From Capitella teleta (taxonomy: Eukaryota; Annelida; Polychaeta; Capitellidae): a stretch of 64,000 bases of DNA. The notes under the pieces were generated by a model. That model did not search any database. It saw only the letters and a program-made list of their open reading frames with translations, and was not told the DNA's origin. Both the position numbers and the translations under genes were made by a program. Below are positions 14,001 through 25,300 of this stretch, one piece after another (position 1 is the first letter of the stretch; each line of letters begins with the position of its first letter). Where the stretch lies: the NCBI GenBank assembly GCA_000328365.1, contig KB295796.1:23076-87075 (forward strand). Reading direction: 5' to 3'.

Positions 14001-14356
14001 CATTATGGGCCATCGCCATTGGATGGACCATGTCGTGTTCATCAGCGTCCATGATCCCGTTCACTGCTTTTTTCAAGATCATACGTCAGAATGGAACCCT
14101 GACAGAAGTAAGCTTTGAGCTGGTTCTGATCTCTGTCAGCAGCCGTCATTTTGACTTACAGCGGATACAGAAGCTGATTCGCCCGCGGCTGAAACAGCAT
14201 CAACTCCGGCCGGAGGACGACATCAAGGACCTTTTCAAGGATAAAAATGACATTGACACTGACCAAGAGTTCAATGTTAACCCATCTGATGTGGATGAAT
14301 ATCAACACGGGTTGCTGCTGAAGCAGCAGAAAGGGGATACAATCTCGAGATCATAG
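8013..14356 (+). CDS. SLC6 neurotransmitter/osmolyte symporter (GABA/taurine/creatine-like)
   Basis: This is a complete Na+/Cl--coupled plasma-membrane transporter of twelve exons and about 630 residues with twelve TM helices. Exon 1 (8013-8208) holds TM1 with [21 protein letters not shown] glycine replaces the aspartate used by monoamine transporters, so the substrate should be an amino acid, GABA, taurine or creatine. Exon 2 (8263-8394) ends WNICPLLQ. Exon 3 (about 10672-10925) has TM3 and the large outer loop with the [10 protein letters not shown] disulfide and several NxT/S glycosylation sites. Later exons give [36 protein letters not shown] and WWIMTPFF. Motifs such as [15 protein letters not shown] and GFMAHEQGV are closest to the GABA/taurine/creatine branch as I remember it, but the exact substrate is not assignable. 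The ATG follows cc and fits family starts. The tail ends at 14356 without a PDZ motif. Confidence 0.92.
8395..10671 (+). other. Long second intron of the SLC6 gene
   Basis: This 2.3 kb intron contains an (AT)n tract near 8692-8711, a T-run near 9170-9186, and a hairpin ctcaggct/agcctgag at about 10140-10164. Words of the form attcacaaaga at about 9710 and its complement tctttgtgaat at about 10182 could be the decayed ends of a roughly 0.5 kb TIR element. A (CGAT)n-like stretch lies at about 10536-10553. No exon is needed here, because exon 2 joins exon 3 directly in the family alignment. Confidence 0.4.
12014..12334 (+). mobile_element. MITE-like TIR element, copy 2
   Basis: This copy lies in the SLC6 intron between the exons ending near 11501 and starting near 12732. 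Its ends, ctctcattgactccctggg and the complement of agtctcattggctcccaggg, are inverted repeats of about 50 bases. The interior matches the reverse strand of copy 1 over about 190 bases, so the two insertions are in opposite orientation. It carries a short (TTA)n tract and no coding sequence. Confidence 0.8.
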
Positions 14357-14477
14357 ACACGTGCTTTGTATGCGCATAGTGTCAATTTCGTCGTATTTTG
14401 TTGTAGTCTCGTAAATAGCGAAACCAAGTATAAAATTGTTTCACACAATATAATTCGAAAGGCATCGTTATTACACG

Positions 14478-14483
14478 AATAAA
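14478..14483 (+). terminator. Polyadenylation signal of the SLC6 gene
   Basis: An aataaa hexamer lies about 120 bases beyond the stop at 14356, a sensible 3' UTR end. Confidence 0.55.
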
Positions 14484-16304
14484 TCCAAATCACGATTCTT
14501 GCGTTGGAGTGTTGATTTCAGGAAAGGGGGGGGGGGAGGTAAATTTCACAAATCAACACTAAGATATAGGGTGAGTATCGAACAGCCCCCATTTGCCCAA
14601 ACAAAATACTTTTCAGAACGTTGCAAAACGGAATTAAACTGAGTGCAATCACAGTTAACGCAACGCCTTCCGAGTGAGTTAGAAGTATAAGAACATCCTG
14701 GACGAAATGGGCAGATGGTTGGCCCAGAGGATTAGCCTCTTTAGACCATTCAGGGTTCTATTTCCTGCGAAATGCCGCGAAAAGGTCAAAAATGAGCTTT
14801 GAATATATAACGCCAAATTCACGTTGTTCATCCCAATACTAAAAATACACGTAAATGGCACAATGCTTTCTTGACCTGTTTTTGTATGTGGTAAAAATGA
14901 CACGCGAATGCGAACAGCAAAGATTGCATAATATTTTCATAACGTTATGATCCTTGTGAACAGTATGCGTTCGCTCCGTTCCTTCAAATTTCCCGCCATT
15001 TTGCTTTGGTTCAAATTTTGACTGGAATCTGCGTGTGGCGTCATGATCTCGTCTACCCGGTTGGTATTGCATATTTTTCGCGTTTAATAAAGATACTGAT
15101 ATGAATGTACCATTGTACTATCAATAACAGCCCCCAATGTTGGCTCCTGTGTATACATTGACCGGAAGCATAGTTATGCCGGATAGGACATTGATCCCGA
15201 ACAGTGTCCATCTCGAATACCGCCTACTTCGTGTTTGTCAAAAAGAAACTCAAGAACCTTGAAAAGGAATTGAGATTTAAGTTCGGTTTCGGCGAATAAG
15301 AGGCGCTCAAATTATGAACAAATAAGTAGCATTGCAATTTGCAATAAAAGTGACCCTGGCTTAGTCTTTTTGGTAATTTTAAACATATTGTAGTCTGAAA
15401 AACACAAATTTGCGGCTGGCTTTCTTGACTGTAGGCCCTATAAGAATTTCATTATTTCTACAATGGGAAGATATGCAATTCCATGACCTATATCTGATAT
15501 AATAATTGTAAGAAGCTATAATCTTTATATTTATGTCCAAAATCATCAACTACATGTATATCACGGCAGCCCTTACCAAGTCCTTCAACAAAAATGGCTT
15601 AACTTTCCGTACGTTCGTATAGTTCTGTTGTGGTCTGAAACAATCTTATGCAACATGTGCTCTTCCGTATATAGCCCTGGGAATTTTAACAAGCTTCTTT
15701 CGAGCCGAATGTCCATAGAGGAAGAATAATTTTTATAATGCAGCTTTGGTCTATCTTGAAGACGTGGATGATTTACATATTTAAAGCCTGGAGTTAAAGT
15801 TATAGGTTGAGAACCATGGGTTTCCGTATTCTACCATGAATTACGACCCCCAACTCAGTCACCTATATAATTCACGCTGTACAACATCCCTTCGAACAGA
15901 TCTAATTATAATCATCGACAAAAATTAAGATCCACACGCAGTATAACTCCGTAAAACAAAGAGTAAAGAAAAAAAATCGATGCACTTGATTTGAAGAAGT
16001 TCAGCGAAGGTAAGCCTCCTCGCTACCCGCTGAGGTTCAGCCTGCGCTTTTGCATCTACTGAAGCTGGAGAGCGTTAAGCGGCCGGCCCCGGAGGCAAGA
16101 AAGCCAGCGAGAAGTGATTTGAGCAGCACTCAGCCGAAGCCGCAGCCAGCGAGCGCTTGCTTCGAACTTGGGATTCCTTGGATTTTGAGAGTGCTGCTGA
16201 CGCCACCATGGATTTATAGGGATATACTTGCTGGAAGCGTTGTTCTCACTCTCTTTTTATACTCGCTTGGCGCTGACTTAAGTGTTGCTCCTCGTTGGTG
16301 GAGT
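14484..16304. other. Intergenic region and 5' leader of perlecan
   Basis: Up to about 15990 the sequence is AT-rich with no supported gene. From about 16000 to 16304 it becomes GC-richer and should be the perlecan 5' UTR. An in-frame upstream ATG at 16050 would add 85 residues before the signal peptide; that would bury the secretion signal, so the later ATG at 16305 is preferred. Confidence 0.45.
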
Positions 16305-16397
16305 ATGGCGCTGGTGCAGTGTGGCTCCTCATGGAGCAGGACTTGCTTTCTTCTAGGATTATGCGTTTTATTAGCTCAAGTACAATCATCTTTACAG
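16305..16397 (+). other. HSPG2: Perlecan exon 1: signal peptide
   Basis: Thirty-one codons starting [20 protein letters not shown] and continuing through a leucine/valine core to AQVQSSLQ, ending at a gtaaga donor in phase 0. Hydrophobic core and small residues before a likely cleavage site are typical of secretion signals. Confidence 0.75.
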
Positions 16398-19300
16398 GTA
16401 AGATCAATCATGACGCTCTGCTAAGCCCGAGGAAACTATTTCTCTTTGACGATAGGCACTGATTATACACGTTTAACCCTTGCTTAAAATCCGTGCCGAT
16501 GCAGTTGCGTTATAATGTCATCTGGATGTAGATTTGTTATTCTTATTCCTTGCATCAATCGCGTTGCATCAGAACTTCTGCCAAGCACCATACGAAACAA
16601 AATCCTTTTAACAGAATAAACTGTTGCTTCAAATCCTATGTTGAGTGTGTAATACACATATATACAAGCATACATAGCAGGTGTACACTGGAATAGACCC
16701 CACCCCCACCCTTTGCATGATGCACCTCAAGATAGGGCAGAACATGAGAAACTGTATGTTCTAAATTAAGGTATATACAGTGTACATACTGGAAGACTAA
16801 TCTCATCTTAAGATAGCAACGATAATATATCCCTATACACACAGACAATGGTAGATACGTATACATGTAATCTGCATGCTTTTAACACTACAACTGTTTG
16901 AGTTAAGATTTGCGTTTAACTAAAGAGTCCTCATCAGAGATAACAGCAATCTAAGGTTAAGTATGAGACGAGGAATCTCTGAGTGAGCTCTTAATTATCA
17001 CTAAACGTAATCTTCGATAGTAGAATAAAGATCACACAGATAAAAGTATCTATCTGTAGGGTATTCCAGTAATATATCTTCCCACTATATTATTGATGCA
17101 TGGCTAAAATGCAATTTAAAATATTTATTAAAAAAGGCTTGTCTTAAAATTCAACACCCTTTAATTGCTCTATAAGTGTGTCTGTGTCTCGGATGGGAGC
17201 TACATATTTGATACCGATATTGGTTATAATTTTAAACCACGGCTTTAACTGGAGTTTTGCGAAAGCCTGTGCGTTAATTTAAACCACAAAATCATATTCG
17301 ACATGTTAAATTTTTACTGTAGGGTACAGGAAATCCATTCGGTCGAAGCAAGACTGCCACTGCGACTTATCAGTTACGTGAGAAGGCGTCTGTGAGATGG
17401 TGTATAACATTTCATTTACCAGTATTCTGCGGTAGAAGTTAAACGTGTTTTTATTGCTATTTTTCAGCCAGGCATTTCCTCTTAACTTAGCAGCTAAACA
17501 GAGTTATCATTATTCGATTTTTCACTGCTGAAAAGTAATTATAAACGTTGATGTGATTGATGGCGGAAGATGCGATTCACATCAAGTGTTAAAGGAAGAC
17601 AAAACGTCAAGGGACCTAAGTTAGTACAGGAGGCGAAAGATCAAAAGAGATACCAGCAGCTCATTAATTACTAGGAGCACATAAAACTCTTTCCGAGATT
17701 CCTTTTTCGACCAAAGACCCGTCGCAGTCACTGGTGTCGTATTTCCTTTAGCGTCTTTTCATTGCTTCAGGCATTTCTACCTCATCGTTATAACTTGAAT
17801 AATTAGCTGGAATATTCATGTATGCTCATGTCTAAGTAGGGTTTAAGTGACACAAGAAAAGCTTTTAAGTGGACGATTGTTTTGATGAATTCGGTTTAAT
17901 GTTTGGAGGGAGGTTTTATCTGGGATTTTTTTTTTTTTTCGGGTTATGTAGCTAGTCAAGAGAAATTGATGCCTGTTCCTCTAAGTTCGAACTGCTGGGG
18001 TAGGGACTGATATATCGTCTGCGAATACAGTGTAACCTTGGTATATCTTAAACCAGTTTAATTACAATTTCTCCTTCAAAGTATCCACTTAGGGGTCTCA
18101 TTAGTACAGCACGCACCTGTCGCCATTTCCTGATACATCTACTGCATTCCCAATCGAACTTTTTCGCGAAAAGTTCTCGTAAATTTTCCCTCGCAACATT
18201 TTTACAACTTTGCAAGATGTGAAAAGCAATTGAAAGAAGGACGCAAGGCATGTGTTCTGTCTGATTACAGGCTTTGAGGCCGATTAGAATAACCAAGTCC
18301 CTCCATAACCATTGACCTCCATGAAAAGCTCCTGGAAACTGGGCAGTAATTCGGCGTTATATTGTTCTGGAGGTTGCTAGGAGAATTATTCTGCAAGGAG
18401 GTCTATAACAAAAAATAGCGAGTTCTCAATTAGAATTTCACCTGCACGAGTGGGTCAGGGGTCTCAGTAGATGTAACCCGAACTCAGATGAACTCTTTTA
18501 AGTTGTTCTTAAAGAGCAAGAAGATGATTGACAAGGAGCATCGAGCCTCGTCATTCAGATCGCTTTCGCCTACTCGCTCGTCTGCAATCTCAATTATAGC
18601 TGTTAGCTATACTCGAAAATAGCCATTCATCAATTTAGGGTGATGAGCCACCAGAACGGTATAAATGCAAACTGCCTGACCTCTAAACCGCAGCTCCGGA
18701 TATGTTTTCCAATTGTCTACGACCCACCAAGCGATTTCTTTTGATCTCTGCTCATTGAGCGCACGTCAAAGCACGCTTACCGCCAAATGAGTGCCTCAAA
18801 GGCCAGAATAAAAGTGTTTTGACAGCGCATAAAAGTCAGTTTCGCATCAGTAGCTCAGTAATTGAGTTCGCATTGGGTTTTTTTTTCAAGGGTCTGAGAT
18901 CTTGATTCACAAAGATCTGAGGATCTTTCTTGTGACGTAATTGACGCTGTTTGGTGATGAATGACTTTTAAATTGACGTTAAATAGGGACAAATTTACCT
19001 GCTGGTTCGTGGATATGAGTAAAGGAGTTATCTAAAGTATAATTATACCAAAACTCTTAAAACAAATTCCACAATGTGGTCGCATTTATAAATAATTCAT
19101 GTGCGTTTCTTTCAGGAACCTGAGTCGGATTCTTCGGACTTTGACTTCGTAGAGAAGCCCCTCGCCGATGGCACCTTCACGGACGACGAGGATTTCCTGA
19201 ACGATGACTTCGAGGGATCAGCCATCGGCCTGACCGCTCCTGACGAGGGGAGCGGCACTACAGAAGAGGATGACCAGCTCTTCACGACCGCAGTTTACGG

Positions 19301-22300
19301 CTCTGTGACGAGGAAACCGTCGGAGGGCAGACCGGACGACAGAGATGTCCCGGGTAAGAAACATGCTGAATGAATTACCGGTGGCAATATAGCCTGAAGG
19401 CAATTGACCGCCCAGTACGGCTCAGCAGGTATTTGACCCAGCCGATCAGCCCACCGCGCGCAGCCATTGATCAATGCTATAGGTTCCTCGTGCAGGATTG
19501 AGGTTTAAATCTGTGAGTCAGAAGAGGAAACGAAGAAGGAGGATTCGCGACGACCTTTGACGCGATCCTCCTCCGTTTTTGCTCTGCGTGTTTCCGAGGC
19601 TAATTCAGAACACGACGCGCGGAAATACCTTCCGCCTCTCTGCTCCTCATAGCCGCCTCCGAGGCTGTTTTTCCCTCACGAGGAAATCTTTCATGCTTTA
19701 TGGTCTCATCTTGCTTTCCAGTATCCTTACATATGTTCCATGTCTCATATGACTCTCTCTATGGCACACGATTTGGCAACATTGCTTGTCGGCTTACCAT
19801 CAACAATGTTTTTTATTGCTTCCTATTTACTATTTTTTAGATTCCGGATCTTCTTTAATTTCTGTCGTTAAAACCATTGTTTATTTTCTTCCTCTACACA
19901 AATCTACAACAAATGTCGTCAGAAACTCACTGATAAAACCTGAGTCAAGATTAATAGCCAATGACAAAAAAGTCTTAGTGATTAAAATGATATCTCGTGG
20001 ATAGCATTAAGTGGGTCCTTCTGATATGATAATCAATGCTCATAGCTTGTTATAGCAATCTGCTATGTACAATATAAAATTGTATACCCAAGTACTTTGA
20101 CAAGTGCGTAGAGAACCAAATTTCTCCCAATTAAAAACTTGTACAAACCATCCAGGCAGCGCCCACCATATTCTTTCGTTCGGAAGGAAGCAGACCTTGC
20201 TTCGATTACTTCCAGAGGTCCTACCGCGCCTTCTGTAGTCTGTACAACAGTGTACCTCACATAAAACTCGTAGCGCATATAATGGAGTTCTTTGAGTTTT
20301 CATCGGTTTGATCAGGTGCGCCAATTAGGTACCTGCTCTGTTCGGTGGATTGATGCCTTCCTTCGCTGGAACATTCCATTCGTATGATGTACTAGTATAT
20401 ACACCTTCACTACAGCACTGGTATTGATATCCCTCTCCACCAGGTAAATCACAATAATTTCTTACAGTGTATATGTACTCTGTAATAACAAAGAGCTGTG
20501 AGCATTGCAATCAAGGACAAACGCGCATTGCACTGTTTACATTTTTCGTCCACACCTCCTTCGTTGTGGATTGTATTCAGGGGAGAAGCATAATATTTTT
20601 GCTGCGCATAGCATAACGAGTATAGCAGCAAGACATTCGCTGATCCAACCACAACAAACAATCAAATGTCTGCCATCTTCGGCCCAAATGATTCTACGTA
20701 AATGCGTGCTGTTGACGGCTGCTATCTGAAAGTGATGGCAGATGAAGGTCTTTGCTTTACCACACTCGTTGCCACTTGGAAATGGCAATTCTCGATCTGA
20801 GGCCATAAAAAAAAATCATAATTCTAACCTCTCAGCAGAACCTTAAAACTATTTCCCACTAAAAGAATAACTTCACCTTAAACCTGTACAACAACCACCC
20901 ATTAACGTGGATTCAGGCCTGTTCGCGTGCTACACCATGCTGTACCTTCCCCTGCCCTCAAGTATACAAAGCTCTCTTGCGGCGTCCATCTGGTGCCTGA
21001 TACCAGGTGCAATCACATGGTCAGTCGGTGGAATTGCCTCCGTTTGCATGCTCACTGCAAGGTGTTCGCAGAATACAGTAAGTAGGTCAGTAAATGATTC
21101 CGGTTGAATGGAATCATGATCACATTGGCACCTCAATATGGTGCATGCAACAGGATGTAAGCAATTCCGCACAATAGACCTCGTGACACACAGTGCCATC
21201 AACATCAGTTATTTCGCAAGTTGTGCCATTTTTTTTTTAATACAGGCCGAAAGGCACTGGTTTAACGTGGCTACCAACCCTTGTGGGGCTTAGGCCGAAA
21301 GAGGCATTTGATCACGCGGATAAATGAATTTTGAATTTGACTTAATTTCACAAAGGATATTTCGGATGAGAAACCGGTGCAAACAAGTCTGTGACTCTGC
21401 ATGTTCGGATGAAAAACTCACCCCACTACTTCGGGTCGGGAAATCGAATCCCGACCTCCTGGATAGCGAGCTTCATCGTGGCTGGAAAGTGCAAAGCTCT
21501 AACCACTCGACCCACGGTGCCAGCTTATGAGGCATATAATTATAGCTGAATGAAGTACCGAGCTGCATCCATGTACCGGTATATAGTTTAAGCAACATAT
21601 TTTCTCCTGTGTCCTAGTGACGTACTTGTGAATTCCCCGACATCCTCGAGAAACCACCAACAATCTAAACTGATGACATTTAGCACGTGTCGCCTCCATC
21701 TCCTCGCAACTTGTGAAGTTTTGAGGACAATCACAGTAGATATTTGTTCCCTAAAACTGGTCATAAAAAGTCTTTAAACACTTTACATCAAACCCCCCTT
21801 GTGGGCACAATGTTCCCCAATGATACACAACCAGAAGAATTGGGTTTCGTATAAAACACTTTTTTAGATTTAAACAAATATATTGCATAATGGAATGTTT
21901 GGTTGTACTTAATAAAATACAGATGCCAGACTCACTTGACAAACTATTCGCAGACAACCAGTACACGTTATGTCTGTAAATCTTCACAATTCTTAACCTC
22001 AAGAATTTGGGGACACACGATGATTACGACTTTTTTAAACAAAGCTGATTCTAGTTATAGTCACGATTGTGTCTTTACACTAAGTAATCCTCATTTTCCA
22101 AAGATTAATTACACTTGTTACTTAAATACTAGTACTATATCTTATTGCTTTTGTGAATTTTACCTTCATCAGTAGATATTAAAATAATACTTTGCACCAT
22201 TCTCACAAAAATGGACAATATTATCGATCAAAATTGTGCAATTCTCTTGAAATTTGAAGTTGTAATTTGGCCTTGAACCGATGATGCCGACTTTTGTGGA

Positions 22301-25300
22301 ATACCCGCTCTTGGAGTCTTGCATAATCCCTTGACAATCAAATAATATTCGTAATTATATTGATTACCCCACAGAGTTCTTCCGTTCGACCATCGCCTTC
22401 AGGAACATGTTATTCGAACCAAATCTCGGAGACCGACAGACTGCGGAATTCCAAAATTTGGCGCAGATGTTGGGTGGAGCCATTGATTCCGTTTTTGAAG
22501 ACATTTCAGGAGAGCAAACGGCCAACATTCTCCAATTTAGGTCAGTTTTAGAACAATCATCTACTAAAACATCAATTTAGAGCATTTAAAGAGGACCTCC
22601 GTTCATTAATTATGGAATCTTTTTAGATCGATTCTATGGACTTTTGTGAGTGACGATAGACCAATTCTGGGAAATTCGGTCGGTTATGAATAATGTCCAA
22701 GACAAATTAAAATACTACTTTAGTACTCGAGCAAAATAGCTTGAACGAAATGAGTGCGATATTTCTTTTGTGAGAACTGCTGAAAGATCTGCTTACTCGA
22801 TGGCTCCTACTGTTATCAGTGTTATTTTTATGACATCACGACGATATGAAATCGAACACGTGAAGAAAGCGAGATTTGAAACTTTTCAAATTTGATGTAT
22901 CAAGGAATTAGCCCACAGCTAGCGTAATGTCTAAAAATGTGCCAAAAGGCGTATTCGTCTTTTGGAGTGCATTCTCTACCATTCGTTACCAGTTCAAAAC
23001 AATCAAAGGTCTTCTTAATTTAAAGCGATCAAGCCTAAATTTCTCAATCCTGTTTCACCATTTGATGATCCTTTCAGCTCGATATCGCTTGACCCTTCTG
23101 GAGAAAAGGCGCTTTTAGTCACCTTTGACCTGATGACTGTCAATTACTACAACCGTCAAGTCTTGCTGAACCGCCTGAAAGGTCGCGTGGATCAACACCG
23201 GATCCAGGCATACCCAGTCAGTTCCCAGGGATTCACTTGGAGACCGCTTTCAGGTAAGAAGCCATTCTATCAGAGAATGCTACCGTCATTGTGTACTATA
23301 CATTGCATGCCTACCTGTAGTGAGATCAATGTTAAGATGTGATAAGCTTTATCACCGTAACAAGTTTAAGTTATGCCTTTTTGTAGTGGCGTTCAGGTGT
23401 GTTTCATCTACTTGATTTTTACAATGTGTATCTTTCTATTTTTTTTTTTCCTCTGTCTGTTCAGCATTCCAAAATGTTCTAGTCTGGAATGACTGCTCGT
23501 GAATCATGAATATTCTAATGTGCTTTGCTTTCCCACGTGTTCAACTTGATTAAATTCTGCACCCATGTTGTCATTTATGTATAGCGAGTATTTTCAATTT
23601 CATATTTGATGGAACCTCAATGGGTTTTTTTTAATTATTGATCTCAACAGCAATCTCATGGACTTTGAAACGTTTGCTAAATTGTTTGATTGGTTTCCCT
23701 CTTCGAATTGCATTACCCTCTCTTTCCTGTTTCTGCTATACCTGGAAGAAATTTCTCTGAAATCGATCTCTGGGTCGCACAAAGATATTGGCGCACAAAA
23801 AGTAAAAAAATATACTAATTATAATAACCAGCAGTTCCTTGAACTCAAAATGTGCACACAAACAATGCGATAATTTGCTTCTAAAACGAAAACGAGACAG
23901 TTTATATATAACGGGCAATCTGCATCTTATTAGTGAATGGTATTTTTCCCGTCACCTTGTCTTGATATAGAAGCCACAGACATTCCTCCTATGTCTGCGG
24001 AACTGAATGCTCCACGCGAACAGATTTGCTCTCCCATTTTAAGTATCCCTATTTCCTGAGTGCATGGCATACATGTAACGAGTAATCCAAAACACCTGAC
24101 ATGTTCGTATACATTAGGAAGCATAGTAGAATAATTGACCTATGCATAGCTGACAAGCCACCACCCTCGCTTCTGCTTTGAATGGATTGCATAATCAGCT
24201 CAATCAGCCCGTGCACCGACGATTGTTCAAGCAGCACAACGGATCGAGCATATAATTTTCACCCCTCATCTCGAACATCCTCGATCTCTGTAATCTGTAT
24301 ACACAGGATCCGAAGAGAACCGTTGTCCAGCGAATGTTGGACGTGAGCCGACCAGTCTGCCAAGACTAGGCAGACCCAACGCCAACATCATGCTTAACAA
24401 CATTTTTGTTTGCGACGGCTTCATCCTGCACTTTGAGTACTTCCGGGGTACCCCTGAGGGAAATGCATACATCGGTATATGGCGCCACCTGGAGGAATAC
24501 AAGTTGCTGCTCAAGCATCGTATTGAGGTCCCTGAGGCTCCGGTCGGCATCCACCGAGTCCACTTCGACCGACCACTGAGTGTAGACAAGGGGGACGTGA
24601 TCGGAATTCATTATCAAAGGGATGCGCCAACGGGAGTCATTGCAACATCGATCCCCCAGGACAACGTACTCCCTCCTGAAGAATTTTACCACACCCTTGT
24701 ACTGGAACTGAACGACGAAGACATGCAGGAGGACAGCCTCTTAGACATCAGTCAAGTTCAGAGGCGGCTGGAAAGGAAAACATTCGCCCTCGCAGCTGAA
24801 ATGCGCTACGATATTTTCATCCCTACTGCCTATCCTACAAGAGGTAGGCGTACTAACCCATATTGATAATCCGAATGTACCAAATCCTTATATACTAACA
24901 TTAACAACCACAATGTCATACTTGGTGTCGATTCCTCGGCTAAACTACGTGCTCATTTGCAGGAAGTGCCGTCACCCCATCGCCGTATTTGACTTGTTCG
25001 CCGTCGGAGTTCCGGTGTGAGGATGGTGCATGCGTCGACAAATCTGCTCGGTGTGACGGTCGTCTAGATTGTCCTGACCGGTCGGACGAATACAATTGCG
25101 GTAAGCACCTTTGCGATTCTTTAGCATGCACCTTGCTCGATTCTGACTCCACTCAAAGAATGTCCCGAGGGTCAGTTCAGGTGCAACAACGGGCAATGTA
25201 TCGATGAACGTCGTAAATGCGACGCGCAGCGCGATTGTACGGACGGGTCCGACGAAGTAAATTGCGGTGAGGAATCAGATACTATAATTAAGTACTCGAC

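Noticed and set aside
9868-15195. Shared atgccggatag-acattg words at about 9868 and 15177
   Set aside because: Eighteen bases with one mismatch but no similarity around them; could be chance or an unresolvable repeat remnant.
16050-16304. Upstream in-frame ATG extending perlecan by 85 residues
   Set aside because: It would bury the signal peptide inside the protein; the ATG at 16305 gives a normal secretion signal.
21400-21524. A tRNA gene on the reverse strand
   Set aside because: Box A and box B are present, but the acceptor stem does not pair and an A-tailed 3' body follows, so it is a SINE.
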